Shown here: positions 35,455 to 44,550 of the stretch, one piece after another
Layout: each line of letters begins with the position of its first letter
How positions within the stretch are numbered: the stretch's first letter is position 1
Made by a program: the position numbers and the translations under genes
Assembly: GCA_028226735.1 (NCBI GenBank)
Contig: JAOIYV010000001.1
Location: 1-64,000 of the forward strand
Source: Candidatus Pelagibacter sp.
GTDB taxonomy: Bacteria; Pseudomonadota; Alphaproteobacteria; Pelagibacterales; Pelagibacteraceae
Direction: 5' to 3'
DNA length: 64,000 nucleotides
Notes under the pieces: generated by a model
The model's input: only the letters and a program-made list of their open reading frames with translations
What the model was told of the DNA's origin: nothing
The model's database searches: none

Positions 35455-36825
35455 TTACTTTATTTCTATTTTTTCAGGAAGTATACCCTTTGGACGATAT
35501 CTCATTATCAATAATAGCCCCATTCCCATCATTAAATATCTAAAGTATGGAACGCTTTCAATTAAGTGTATTTTTAATGAATGAGTATCTGCTAAGCCTG
35601 CTGTAAAAAAATTGATCAAAAATAATGCAATTGGTGCTGCCTCAATCCATAAAAACCAAACTGCAAAACCACCTAATATCGCACCAAAATTATTACCACT
35701 TCCACCCACAATTACCATTACCCAAATTAAGAAAGTGTATCTCATTGGGCGATAGCTGCCTGGCGTGAATAAACCGTCTTGAGTTACCAGCATAGCACCA
35801 GCTATTCCAACTATTGCTGAACCTAAAATAAAAATTAACAAATGTTGTTTAACAACATTTTTGCCCATAGCATTTGCTGCTTCTTCATTATCTCTTATTG
35901 CTCTCATCATTCTTCCCCATGGTGAATAAAGAGCCTTTTGAGTAACTATTAGTAATGCCACAACTACTGTTAAAAATAACCCTGAATAACAAAGTTTTAC
36001 AAAAACTGAAGATCCTTCAATAACTAATTGATTTAGTGCTGTTTGTTTGTCAGCAATACTCGAAATTAATTCTAGTTTACCTGAGTTAAATTTTGTGACT
36101 AAGTTTATAAACCATTCTTTAGTTTGGAGTTCTACTTCGTAAGGAACTGGTCGATCTAATCCAATTACATTCTTAACACCTCTGGTTAACCAATCTTCAT
36201 GCTTAATTATAGCTATGATAATTTCAGAAATAAGAAGTGTTGCAATAGCTAAATAATCTGCACGTAATCCTAGGGCAACTTTTCCAACTATAAAAGCTAA
36301 ACCTGCAGCAAAGAAGGCTCCAACTATCCAAGAAAACACTATTGGCAAACCTAAGCCTCCAAGAAATCCAGTTGTTGCTGGGTTAACTGCTTCAATTGCT
36401 TCAATACCAGACTCTGAAGTAATTCTTATAATTACAATTCCTGCAATTATAACTCCAATAATTCCATACGTTCTTTTTTTTGATTTTTCAAAATTTTTTA
36501 AGATAAAACGAATAACAAATACCATCACAATTATAAGCCATAGGCACATTAGAATATCAAATCCGCCTGCACTCCAAGCTTCTTGTACTGGATCTACTGA
36601 TATTAAGACTGCAGCCAAACCACCTAAGGCCGCATAACCCATTAGTCCAAAATTGATTAAACCAGCATATCCCCATTGTATGTTGGCACCCATTGTCATA
36701 ACTGCTGAAATTAAACACATATTAAAAATAGATAAAGCAACATTCCATGATTGAAATATTCCAACTAAAACAATAAGTCCTAACATTATTACGTAGGCTA
36801 TAATTACATTTAAGTGCTTTCTCAC
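35455..36825 (-). CDS. Liv-type ABC permease, LivM family
   Basis: A 456-aa permease with about ten helices. The LivM core is clear (MGANIQWGYAGLINFGLMGYAA; RADYLAIATLLISEII; WGRMMRAIRDNEEAANAMGKN). It is longer than usual because of a hydrophilic stretch at about 215-280. It overlaps the LivH gene by 4 nt. It serves the importer whose ATPases are encoded at 37834-39329, probably with the binding protein encoded at 32219. Confidence 0.88.
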   Translation of the reverse strand: MRKHLNVIIAYVIMLGLIVLVGIFQSWNVALSIFNMCLISAVMTMGANIQWGYAGLINFGLMGYAALGGLAAVLISVDPVQEAWSAGGFDILMCLWLIIVMVFVIRFILKNFEKSKKRTYGIIGVIIAGIVIIRITSESGIEAIEAVNPATTGFLGGLGLPIVFSWIVGAFFAAGLAFIVGKVALGLRADYLAIATLLISEIIIAIIKHEDWLTRGVKNVIGLDRPVPYEVELQTKEWFINLVTKFNSGKLELISSIADKQTALNQLVIEGSSVFVKLCYSGLFLTVVVALLIVTQKALYSPWGRMMRAIRDNEEAANAMGKNVVKQHLLIFILGSAIVGIAGAMLVTQDGLFTPGSYRPMRYTFLIWVMVIVGGSGNNFGAILGGFAVWFLWIEAAPIALFLINFFTAGLADTHSLKIHLIESVPYFRYLMMGMGLLLIMRYRPKGILPEKIEIK

Positions 36826-37832
36826 AATACCTTTCCTTTAAATATTCCGTTAGGTCTATAGAGTAAAACGATCACTAGTATAGAAAATGACACAGCAAAT
36901 TTATAATCAGTTGATAAAAGTTGGACTAAAGTTTCTGGTTCCATACTTGATGGTAAAATATACATAAAAAATTTTTTGTAAGCATATGTTAGAAATATCT
37001 CTGAAAAAGCTATTACATATCCACCTAGAAACGCTCCAAAAGGGTTTCCAATACCTCCTACAATTGCTGCTGCAAAAATTGGCAACATGTTATTAAAGTA
37101 AGTGAATGGCTTAAAGCTTTTATCCAAACCATATAATGCACCACCTATAGTTGCCAAAATACCTGCAATGATCCATGTAATCATAACTACTCTTTTAGGG
37201 TCAATTCCAGATAGTAAAGCTAAATCCTCATTATCTGAATAAGCTCGCATACTCTTTCCAGTTTTAGTTTTATTTAAAAACCAAAATAAAATTGAAACCA
37301 ACACTAATGTTATAAATATTGTTATTACCTGGCTAGATTTAATTGCTAGACCCTCATTAAGACCTGTCATTTCTTTAAACTCACCCGCTTTAATAATAAA
37401 CTTTTCTCCATCAAAAAATCGTCTATCACTAGGGCCAATTATTATTCTAACTACAGCTTGTGTTACAAACATTACTCCAATACTAACCATTGCAAGTTGA
37501 ACAGGGGGGCTTTTCTGAACCCTATAATATCTAAATACAAACTTATCTATTAAAAGCATATAACCAATCATGAAAATTATTGCAAAAGGTATTGCAAGAA
37601 GAGCTGTTGGTAAAATACCTAAAGAAATACCAAGTGATTGAAAATACCAAGTAATTAAAATAGTTACCATCGTTCCAAATGCCATCATGTCTCCAGTTGC
37701 AAAATTAGCAAATCTCAAGATTCCATAGATCAAAGTTACAAATATTGCACCAAGCGCTAATTGAGAACCATAAGTTAAAGCTGGGACAAAAATATAATTT
37801 AATAATAATATAATAGCGTTTAAAAAATCCAT
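36822..37832 (-). CDS. Liv-type ABC permease, LivH family
   Basis: A 336-aa permease. LivH features are YGILRFANFATGDMMAFG near the N-terminus and the coupling loop MRAYSDNEDLALLSGIDPKRV near 195, followed by GGIGNPFGAFLGG. It overlaps livM by 4 nt and follows the LivF gene by 1 nt. The substrate is probably an amino acid or amide, not determined. Confidence 0.9.
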   Translation of the reverse strand: MDFLNAIILLLNYIFVPALTYGSQLALGAIFVTLIYGILRFANFATGDMMAFGTMVTILITWYFQSLGISLGILPTALLAIPFAIIFMIGYMLLIDKFVFRYYRVQKSPPVQLAMVSIGVMFVTQAVVRIIIGPSDRRFFDGEKFIIKAGEFKEMTGLNEGLAIKSSQVITIFITLVLVSILFWFLNKTKTGKSMRAYSDNEDLALLSGIDPKRVVMITWIIAGILATIGGALYGLDKSFKPFTYFNNMLPIFAAAIVGGIGNPFGAFLGGYVIAFSEIFLTYAYKKFFMYILPSSMEPETLVQLLSTDYKFAVSFSILVIVLLYRPNGIFKGKVL

Positions 37833-37833
37833 A

Positions 37834-38541
37834 TCATCCTCCCAAAAAAGAACTTCTTACCCTTGGGTCATTTAATAATTCTTTACCTGTACCTGAGTAA
37901 CGGTTTTCACCAGTGACCAAAACATAGCCTCTATCAGAAATGTTTAATGCTTGTTTAGCATTTTGTTCAACCATTAATATTGCAACATTTGTTCTTTTTA
38001 CTTTAATTATATGATCAAATAATTCATCCATTACAATTGGAGATACACCTGCAGTGGGCTCGTCTAACATTAGAACGCTTGGTCTTATCATTAGAGCTCT
38101 TCCTAGAGCAACTTGTTGTCTTTGACCACCTGAAAGCTCACCTACTAACTGTTCTTTTTTTTCTCTTAATATTGGAAAAAGTTCATAAATTTCATCAATA
38201 ACTTTTTGATAATCATCATTTCTTAAATATGCACCCATTTCTAAATTTTCTTTCACAGTCATGCCAGCAAAAACATTTTTAGTTTGTGGCACAAACGAAA
38301 TACCTTCTCTAACTCTATCTTGTGGTGAAAGTTTTGAAATATCCTTTCCATTAATTATTACAGATCCAGAATTTAAATTTAAAAGTCCCAACATTGCTTT
38401 CATCACTGTAGATTTACCAGCTCCATTAGGACCAAGTATTGAAACTATCTCTCCCCGATTAACATAAACTGAGCAAGAATGAATGATATCTGGTCCATTA
38501 TCATAACCACCTGTCATTTTTATTCCTTCAAAAAAAGCCAT
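37834..38541 (-). CDS. Liv-type ABC ATPase, LivF family
   Basis: A 235-aa ATPase. Walker A GPNGAGKST is near 39, the Q-loop SFVPQTKNVF near 87, the signature LSGGQRQQ near 138, and Walker B SVLMLDEPTAG near 158. It overlaps the LivG gene by 1 nt. C-terminal NDPRVRSSFLGG is the usual LivF ending. Confidence 0.9.
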   Translation of the reverse strand: MAFFEGIKMTGGYDNGPDIIHSCSVYVNRGEIVSILGPNGAGKSTVMKAMLGLLNLNSGSVIINGKDISKLSPQDRVREGISFVPQTKNVFAGMTVKENLEMGAYLRNDDYQKVIDEIYELFPILREKKEQLVGELSGGQRQQVALGRALMIRPSVLMLDEPTAGVSPIVMDELFDHIIKVKRTNVAILMVEQNAKQALNISDRGYVLVTGENRYSGTGKELLNDPRVRSSFLGG

Positions 38542-39329
38542 TAATTCTCTTCCTTTATTTTTGAACCTCGTCCCAAATAACTTTCAATAACTTTTTCATT
38601 TTTTTTTGCTTCTTCAGCAGTTCCTTCAAACAAAACAGATCCTTCCGCCATGACTATGACAGGATCACATAATCTACTTATAAACTCCATGTCATGTTCA
38701 ATCATACAGAATGTATAACCTTCTTCTTTATTTAATTTTAAAATTGCACTTCCTAAATCCCTTAAAAGTGTTCTATTAACTCCAGCACCAACTTCATCTA
38801 ATAATACTAATTTAGCATCAACCATCATTGTTCTTCCAAGTTCTAAGAGTTTTTTTTGTCCCCCTGAGAGGTTTCCTGCTAATTCATTTGATAAATGTTT
38901 TAAATTTAAAAAATCAACAACATCTTGCGCTTTTTGTTTTATTGCCAATTCTTCAGTTTTAACTAGTTTTGGTTTTAACAAAGCAGTCATCAACTTTTCA
39001 CCAGATTGATTAGCTGGTACCATCATCAAATTTTCTAATACTGATAAATTTGTGAATTCATGCGCTATTTGAAAAGTTCTGAGTATTCCTTTTGAAAATA
39101 ATTCATGAGAAGGTACATCTGTTATATCTTCATTATTGAATAAAACTTTTCCATCTGAAGATTTTATATTGCCAGCAATTAGATTGAATAATGTGGTTTT
39201 ACCAGAGCCATTAGGTCCTATAATTCCTGTAATCGACCCTTTTTTAATTTTTAATGAACAATCAAAAACTGCAGCTAATCCACCAAAGTATTTAGATAAA
39301 TTATTAATTTGTAAAATATTTTGATTCAT
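38541..39329 (-). CDS. Liv-type ABC ATPase, LivG family
   Basis: A 262-aa ATPase. Walker A is GPNGSGKTT near 37, the signature LSGGQKKLL near 154 and Walker B LVLLDEVGAGVN near 173, with Val instead of the common Pro after the catalytic Glu. The extended LivG-type insert with ILRTFQIAHEF is present. The start is 6 nt downstream of the ProC-like gene's stop, so the two are cotranscribed. Confidence 0.9.
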   Translation of the reverse strand: MNQNILQINNLSKYFGGLAAVFDCSLKIKKGSITGIIGPNGSGKTTLFNLIAGNIKSSDGKVLFNNEDITDVPSHELFSKGILRTFQIAHEFTNLSVLENLMMVPANQSGEKLMTALLKPKLVKTEELAIKQKAQDVVDFLNLKHLSNELAGNLSGGQKKLLELGRTMMVDAKLVLLDEVGAGVNRTLLRDLGSAILKLNKEEGYTFCMIEHDMEFISRLCDPVIVMAEGSVLFEGTAEEAKKNEKVIESYLGRGSKIKEEN

Positions 39330-39335
39330 AAAATA

Positions 39336-40103
39336 TTATTTATTTAATCTTTTATGAATACTATTTAGCGTTTTTTCTAATTTTTTATAAAAGCCAGCTT
39401 TTATTAATTCATTTACACCTTGTTCATTTAAACCTTTGGGTGTTTGAGACTCTTTTACTAAATATTTTAAATCTTTATTAGAATTTACAACTGCATCTTC
39501 TGACAAAGCTAAAAACAACGATGTTATATATTTCTGTGCATCTTTTTTTTTAATACCTTTTTTAATTAACCATTCAGTCATAACATTTAACAACTTATAA
39601 AAAGGTGCCATCATACCAGAGGTTGACCAAAAATTAATTGAGGATTTCTCATTTTTAATTTCAACTGTGGTTCCAATTTTATTAAAAAAAATTTTTACTT
39701 TTTTGTTTGGTGGACAAATTGGAACAGGTCCTTTTTTTAATGAAATTGGCGGTAATGGTATTGCTCTTACAATTTTTGCTTTAACTTTAATTGCATCTTT
39801 TAATTCCCCCAAAGTGATTGTAGATATAAAACTAATTATCGTTTGAGTAGATCTAAATTTTAATTTTTTAATAATTTTTTTTCCAACTTCTGGGGTTACA
39901 GATAAAAAAATCCAATCACTTCTATCAATAATCTCCTGGTTATCTTTAAATATGATTACTTTGTTAAATTTGTTTTTGAGTTTTTTCGCAATAGATTTGT
40001 TACGAGATGAAATTAATATCTTTTTATATGATATTTGTGAATTTGATATTCCAGTAATCACTGACGATGCTATTTTACCTGTTCCAATAAATCCTAATTT
40101 CAT
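39336..40103 (-). CDS. Pyrroline-5-carboxylate reductase-like protein (ProC family)
   Basis: A 255-aa NAD(P)-binding protein. The N-terminal GFIGTGKIASS (4-14) is the ProC/F420-oxidoreductase motif; a C-terminal ProC dimerisation-like region follows (SGMMAPFYKLLNVMTEWLI, and ALSEDAVVNSNKDL). It is a little shorter than E. coli ProC and very Lys-rich, and its P5C-site residues are only partly conserved by eye. It leads the Liv operon, so it may act on an imported amino acid or imine rather than in proline synthesis. Confidence 0.7.
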   Translation of the reverse strand: MKLGFIGTGKIASSVITGISNSQISYKKILISSRNKSIAKKLKNKFNKVIIFKDNQEIIDRSDWIFLSVTPEVGKKIIKKLKFRSTQTIISFISTITLGELKDAIKVKAKIVRAIPLPPISLKKGPVPICPPNKKVKIFFNKIGTTVEIKNEKSSINFWSTSGMMAPFYKLLNVMTEWLIKKGIKKKDAQKYITSLFLALSEDAVVNSNKDLKYLVKESQTPKGLNEQGVNELIKAGFYKKLEKTLNSIHKRLNK

Positions 40104-40144
40104 ATTTTACAATAACTATATCAGTAATAATTTTTTTTTTGGGC

Positions 40145-40175
40145 AAAAAAAAAGCCCTCCGAAGAGGGCTTTTTT
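40145..40175 (-). terminator. Rho-independent terminator after the barrel gene
   Basis: GCCCTC-CGAA-GAGGGC, a 6-bp GC-rich stem extended by A-T pairs on both sides, flanked by nine A on the left and six T on the right. It lies just downstream of the outer-membrane gene (40195) and before the ProC-like gene on the same strand, so the two are separate transcripts. The A/T flanks make it usable in both directions. Confidence 0.9.
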
Positions 40176-40194
40176 AAATAAATATAAATTTAAA

Positions 40195-40845
40195 TTAGAA
40201 TGATTTTCCAATTGAAATTTTACCAGTTGCACCGCCGATATCTTTAGCGTGCGCAGTTCTAGTTTCACCAGTAGCAGCTAGAAGTGAGATATCATCAAAC
40301 TCCATATAACTTCCTTCAGCTCTTACAAAAAGACCGTTTGTTAGTTCTTTATTGTAACCCATAGCAATTACAGTACCATCCATACTTGTGTTGCCATAAG
40401 TTCCGCCAGTGTCTAAACTTTCTTTACTGATAACGTCTACTTGAATTACACCAGCTTTAACGTAAAAATTCTCTGTTACATTAAGAGCAACATATCCTGT
40501 AGTCATATCATCGAAACTAACTTTAATAGTTTGTGTACAAGTTGCAGCTTCACAGGCTTTATCTTGAGTAGCTGTTTCTGAATCTATTCCATTTGGAACA
40601 TAATCAACACCTACTGTTACATAATCACCTAGTGTTTTTTCAATGAATAATGAACCCATAGCTAATGGAGAAACCGCTCTGTCATAGGGCGAACCATTTC
40701 CTGGATCAGTACTACCCATTGCTTCATTACCTTTTGCGGTAAATATACCCATACTGCCTGATACTCCAACATTTACACCAAGCTCTGCAGAAGCCATTGA
40801 AAATGTCCCTAGTAGCATAAGGATCGCAATTGTTATTTTTTTCAT
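40195..40845 (-). CDS. Small outer-membrane beta-barrel protein
   Basis: A 216-aa protein with a signal peptide at 1-20 (cleavage after ASA), a Gly- and Asn-rich body of alternating strands, and a terminal Phe (KISIGKSF) as required by barrel assembly. A Cys pair (CEAATC, about 99-104) sits in a loop. I do not recognise a specific family. It has its own leader (204 nt, with a palindrome 18 nt before the ATG and an AAGGAA ribosome site) and its own terminator, which suggests an abundant monocistronic envelope protein. Confidence 0.78.
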   Translation of the reverse strand: MKKITIAILMLLGTFSMASAELGVNVGVSGSMGIFTAKGNEAMGSTDPGNGSPYDRAVSPLAMGSLFIEKTLGDYVTVGVDYVPNGIDSETATQDKACEAATCTQTIKVSFDDMTTGYVALNVTENFYVKAGVIQVDVISKESLDTGGTYGNTSMDGTVIAMGYNKELTNGLFVRAEGSYMEFDDISLLAATGETRTAHAKDIGGATGKISIGKSF

Positions 40846-40862
40846 ATTTTTTCCTTAGTTAT

Positions 40863-40876
40863 TATTAACGTTAATA
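40863..40876 (-). promoter_or_regulatory. Palindrome TATTAACGTTAATA before the barrel gene
   Basis: A perfect 14-bp palindrome centred on AACGTT, 17 nt upstream of the barrel ATG. It shares TTAACGTTAA with the palindrome before the PotD-type gene (5797-5806). Same candidate roles: operator, or hairpin at the mRNA 5' end. Confidence 0.35.
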
Positions 40877-40951
40877 TTAAGCTAGACTTATATTGCCTAA
40901 AATCAAAGTTTAATATAATGATTTTGCATAAAAAGTTTTTTTTTATTTAAA

Positions 40952-40967
40952 GTGATATTTTTATCAC
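40952..40967. promoter_or_regulatory. Inverted repeat GTGATA-TTTT-TATCAC
   Basis: A perfect 6-bp inverted repeat in the 204-nt gap between glaH and the barrel gene. It could be an operator about 107 nt before the barrel start or, with AT-rich flanks, part of the glaH transcript's end. The half-site spacing is not that of FNR or CRP. Apart from this and the nearby palindrome, the gap is plain AT-rich sequence. Confidence 0.3.
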
Positions 40968-41049
40968 AATAAAAGTTCAATAAATTAAGGGTTTTTTACA
41001 CTAAAAAACTAAAATTTATATTACAACTTACAATTTAGTTATATTTTAT

Positions 41050-41970
41050 TTACAAATTGATTTGTTCAAAAAAAGCTCCCCTGATTCTAAGCAGTTCTCT
41101 ATTTAAGTCTTTATTCTCTCTAAATGGCCTTCTACCGTGAAGCCAAAAGTAATTATTTGCTATTATTGATGATCCAACTGGAAGCTTAAGTATCACTTTA
41201 CTTTTACTCTCTTCAAGACCGTCTGAAAGATTTTGTAAAAATAACCCTTGTTCCATATTTTTAGGTTCTGGAAATTGATCAATATAAGATATTTGGGGTT
41301 TTCCATTTTTATCACTTGAAAATATAGGATGTTCAATTTTATAATTAATATTCTTACTTTTTGGAGAGCCCCATTTAAAATCTTGTCTTCCAACTGGGTC
41401 TTTAAACAGTGCTTCACAATGCTCCCAATCGTCTAAGTGTAACATCGATGTTTCTCCTCCGTCTACATTTTTTTCTTCGATTTTGGTCATCAACAACCAG
41501 TCTGTTACCTCTTTAACATAGGTGCCATCTGTATGGAGATCCATATTAATGTAAGCTTTTCTTAAATAAGAGTCACTATTATCCTCGTGCTTAACATGAA
41601 ATCTTGCATAGTATTTTCCAGCCATTGCATCATAATTTGGAGTTCCTATTAAATGTGAAATTGCAGTAGATAATTTGACTAAAAAAATATCATTGATTTT
41701 AGAATTATAATTTTTAGGACCAATAATAAAACATCCTGTATTTCTATCTCTAATAATAGAATTCATCAATTCTCCCAACTTATTATTAGTCAAAGTATCT
41801 AAACTATTTGCAATAGTAAATCTGGTAAATGGTTTGTACTCAAGTGCAGTAATATCAAATTTATTAAACGGAAATATTAATTTTTCTAATATTTTATCTT
41901 CAATCTTAATTTCTATTATTCTCTTAGAATTATTATGATTTGTTATCTCAAGCCCATCTATTTTTTTCAT
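41050..41970 (-). CDS. glaH: Glutarate 2-hydroxylase (CsiD family)
   Basis: A 306-aa 2-oxoglutarate/Fe(II) oxygenase expected to make L-2-hydroxyglutarate from glutarate in lysine/cadaverine breakdown. The iron ligands His146, Asp148 and His278 are offset by exactly 14 from E. coli CsiD H160, D162 and H292. NYDAMAGKYYARF, DNSDSYLRKA and LHLDDWEH match CsiD nearly word for word. The usual partner, L-2-hydroxyglutarate oxidase (lhgO), is not in the window. It lies 37 nt downstream of azlD, so it may belong to the Liv/Azl operon. Confidence 0.88.
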   Translation of the reverse strand: MKKIDGLEITNHNNSKRIIEIKIEDKILEKLIFPFNKFDITALEYKPFTRFTIANSLDTLTNNKLGELMNSIIRDRNTGCFIIGPKNYNSKINDIFLVKLSTAISHLIGTPNYDAMAGKYYARFHVKHEDNSDSYLRKAYINMDLHTDGTYVKEVTDWLLMTKIEEKNVDGGETSMLHLDDWEHCEALFKDPVGRQDFKWGSPKSKNINYKIEHPIFSSDKNGKPQISYIDQFPEPKNMEQGLFLQNLSDGLEESKSKVILKLPVGSSIIANNYFWLHGRRPFRENKDLNRELLRIRGAFFEQINL

Positions 41971-42007
41971 ACCTAATGTTAGTTAAACTTAATTAAAAAA
42001 GCAATTC

Positions 42008-42331
42008 TTAAAAATTTGAACTTAAAAACGCTAAAAGTAAAGCAGATAAAATTGTTGGATAAACAAAGTTTTTTTTAGTAATCAAAAATATCATTAAACA
42101 AATAAAAATAACTATAAATCTGATTAGATAATCGACTTCAGCTAAAGCTCCTTCTGGAAAGATAATAATTCGGGCGAGTAATGCTGCTAAAGTTGAATAA
42201 GCAAGACAATTAAACCATTTAAAAACTTTTGAGGTTTCTTTAATTTTTTTTGAGGTTAGAACACCAAAAAATCTTGATATGTAAGTCGCTAAAGAAGTTG
42301 CTAAAATTGCAAGAAGAACATTAGTTGCCAT
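42008..42331 (-). CDS. azlD: AzlD-family subunit of an amino-acid exporter
   Basis: A 107-aa membrane protein with three to four helices (LLAILATSLATYISRFFGVL; RIIIFPEGALAEVDYLIRF), the size and pattern of AzlD. It overlaps azlC by 11 nt. AzlCD pairs export branched-chain and other amino acids. Confidence 0.82.
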   Translation of the reverse strand: MATNVLLAILATSLATYISRFFGVLTSKKIKETSKVFKWFNCLAYSTLAALLARIIIFPEGALAEVDYLIRFIVIFICLMIFLITKKNFVYPTILSALLLAFLSSNF

Positions 42332-43025
42332 TAAGTTCTCCTATCAAAAAAGCTAAAGTTCCAGCTGTAAAGCCACCAAATAATATGCACCATTCAGGTG
42401 AAATAAAGTAAAACAAAATTCCGAATACACAACCTAATATTACAGCTAAACTCATTTGAATAGTTTTCATTGCACTAACCATCACACATATAAAATAAAC
42501 AGGGTTTACTATTGCCATCCCTATTACCATGTCTTTATTTAGATAATCTGCTATGAAAAAACCAAGTGCAGTAGCTGAAACTGCAACCGATAAATTTGCT
42601 GCGCCAACACCTATCCAATAATCTAACCGATATTTTCTTTCAACAGATCTATAGTTTTCTTTCATTATTAACCATGCAGAAACAGCAATAAAATGGCAGG
42701 CTAAATAGTATTTTAATCTTGGTTGGCTTTTATGGGTTAGCAATGGAAAAAGAGAAACAGTCATTGGGTAAAGCCTTGCATTAACTAACCAAACGGCTAA
42801 AAAAATATTTAATAGGGATGCTCCTACTATTAATGACTCTGCCATTATTAAGGAACCTGGTAAAGCGTAAGTTAATAATGTTGAAAAAACACTCTCCTGA
42901 ATATTTAGACCAATACTTTTAAATAAAGCACCCACAGCTATAAAGCTTGCAAAAAGTGCAATTGCGGGACTGTCTGCTGACTTTATGCAAAAAAACCCTT
43001 TTAAAAAATACTTTGTATTAATCAT
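42321..43025 (-). CDS. azlC: AzlC-family subunit of an amino-acid exporter
   Basis: A 234-aa membrane protein. The AzlC hallmark is the segment ALFASFIAVGALFKSIGLN near the N-terminus and WLVNARLYPMTVSL near 80. It overlaps the LivF stop by 1 nt, so importer and exporter genes are on one message. The exported compound is unknown; the placement suggests a breakdown product or surplus of what the importer brings in. Confidence 0.84.
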   Translation of the reverse strand: MINTKYFLKGFFCIKSADSPAIALFASFIAVGALFKSIGLNIQESVFSTLLTYALPGSLIMAESLIVGASLLNIFLAVWLVNARLYPMTVSLFPLLTHKSQPRLKYYLACHFIAVSAWLIMKENYRSVERKYRLDYWIGVGAANLSVAVSATALGFFIADYLNKDMVIGMAIVNPVYFICVMVSAMKTIQMSLAVILGCVFGILFYFISPEWCILFGGFTAGTLAFLIGELNGN

Positions 43026-43810
43026 TAACCACCAAGGAATAGTCTACCAACATCAGGGTTATTTAACAAATCTTCCCCTTTGCCAGCAATTGCAGTTTGA
43101 CCTGACACTAATACGTATCCAATATCTGCAAACTCAAGTCCTTTTTTGGCATTTTGTTCTACTAAAATAATTGTTTTCTTCTCATTTTCCTGGAGATCTC
43201 TTAAAATTTCAAAAACCATATCAATATATCTTGGCTCTAAACCAATAGATGGTTCATCAACCAACAAGACAGAAGGCTTCATAACTAATGCTCTTGATAT
43301 TTCTAATAATCTTCTTTCACCACCTGATAAAACTTTAGCTGGTTGGTTTCTCCTATTTCTTAATCTTTCATATTTTTCAAAAATTCTTTCGGCTTCTTGA
43401 TAAGACTCATCTGTATTTTCTTTTATATATCCTCCCATTAATAAATTTTCTTCAACTGTCATGTCTGGAAAAACAGAATTATCTTGTAGTATATAGGCTA
43501 TCCCACATGATTTTAATTTTTCAGCAGGTGATAAGTTTGTTATTTCTTTTCCTTCAATTTCGATTTGACCCGAAAAAATATTTGTAAATCCATATATGGA
43601 ATGAAGAATTGTAGATTTGCCTGCACCATTTGGTCCAATCAAACATAATGACTGTGCTTTATTTACAAATAGATCAAAGTTATGCAAAATTTCCATTTTT
43701 CCATAACCAGCATTTAGATTTTTGATTGTTAAATGATTTTCATTAATAGATAATTTCTTTAAATCCTCTGATGTAGGTGCCTTTCCTAATACTTCATATT
43801 GATTTGACAT
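43025..43810 (-). CDS. Liv-type ABC ATPase, LivF family (second system)
   Basis: A 261-aa ATPase. An N-terminal extension of about 28 residues precedes the domain. Walker A GPNGAGKST, the signature LSGGERRLL and Walker B VLLVDEPSIG are all present. It overlaps azlC and the LivG gene by 1 nt each. The C-terminal NNPDVGRLFLGG is the LivF ending. Confidence 0.9.
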   Translation of the reverse strand: MSNQYEVLGKAPTSEDLKKLSINENHLTIKNLNAGYGKMEILHNFDLFVNKAQSLCLIGPNGAGKSTILHSIYGFTNIFSGQIEIEGKEITNLSPAEKLKSCGIAYILQDNSVFPDMTVEENLLMGGYIKENTDESYQEAERIFEKYERLRNRRNQPAKVLSGGERRLLEISRALVMKPSVLLVDEPSIGLEPRYIDMVFEILRDLQENEKKTIILVEQNAKKGLEFADIGYVLVSGQTAIAGKGEDLLNNPDVGRLFLGG

Positions 43811-44550
43811 TATTGTGCTCCTAAATAAGCATCTATTACACGCTTATCATTTTTAATTTCATCTGGAGACCCATTGGCTAGCATTTTGCCATGAGCTAAA
43901 CAAAAAATATCTTCCGCTAATTGCATAATCACTTTCATGTTATGTTCGATAACCAAAAGAGTAATACCAAAGTCTTGATTTACTTTAATTAATCTATCTA
44001 TAATTCCATTTATCAAAGTTGGATTAATTCCAGCTGTTGGCTCATCCAATAAGAGCATTTCTGGTTCATTCATTAAAGCCATTGCAAGTTCCAGCAACTT
44101 TTGCTGTCCAAAAGACAAATCTCCTGCTCTTAATTTTCTTTTTTGATAAAGACCAACAAAGCTCAATAAATTTTCTGCTTTATCTGTTAAGTCTTTAGGA
44201 ATTTTAGAAAATATCGTAATTAAACTTTCATCACTTCCTTTATGACTAATTAACATATTATCAATACAATTTAATTTTCCATAAATTCTTGTTTGTTGAA
44301 ATGTTCTAAGTAAACCAAGTTTTGCAATAACAGGAACTGGTAACTCAGATACTTCTTTATCATTAAATTTTATAGAACCAGTGTCTATGGGATAAGTTCC
44401 AACAATTGAGTTAAATAAAGTTGTTTTGCCCGACCCATTAGGGCCAATTAAACCAACAATTTTTCCCTTTTCAACGGACATCGAAATATCAACATTGGCC
44501 TTTACGCCACCAAAAGATTTGCTTACATTGCTCACCTCTAAGATACTCAT
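43810..44550 (-). CDS. Liv-type ABC ATPase, LivG family (second system)
   Basis: A 246-aa ATPase. Walker A GPNGSGKTT is near 36, LSFGQQKLLELA is the signature variant (LSFGQ instead of LSGGQ) near 140, and Walker B MLLLDEPTAG is near 161. It overlaps livM by 4 nt. The Phe in the signature is common among LivG proteins. Confidence 0.9.
   Translation of the reverse strand: MSILEVSNVSKSFGGVKANVDISMSVEKGKIVGLIGPNGSGKTTLFNSIVGTYPIDTGSIKFNDKEVSELPVPVIAKLGLLRTFQQTRIYGKLNCIDNMLISHKGSDESLITIFSKIPKDLTDKAENLLSFVGLYQKRKLRAGDLSFGQQKLLELAMALMNEPEMLLLDEPTAGINPTLINGIIDRLIKVNQDFGITLLVIEHNMKVIMQLAEDIFCLAHGKMLANGSPDEIKNDKRVIDAYLGAQ

Noticed and set aside
40952..40967. FNR or CRP binding site
   Set aside because: Half-sites TGAT/ATCA are present but the spacing is six, not four, and no FNR-type regulator is in the window.
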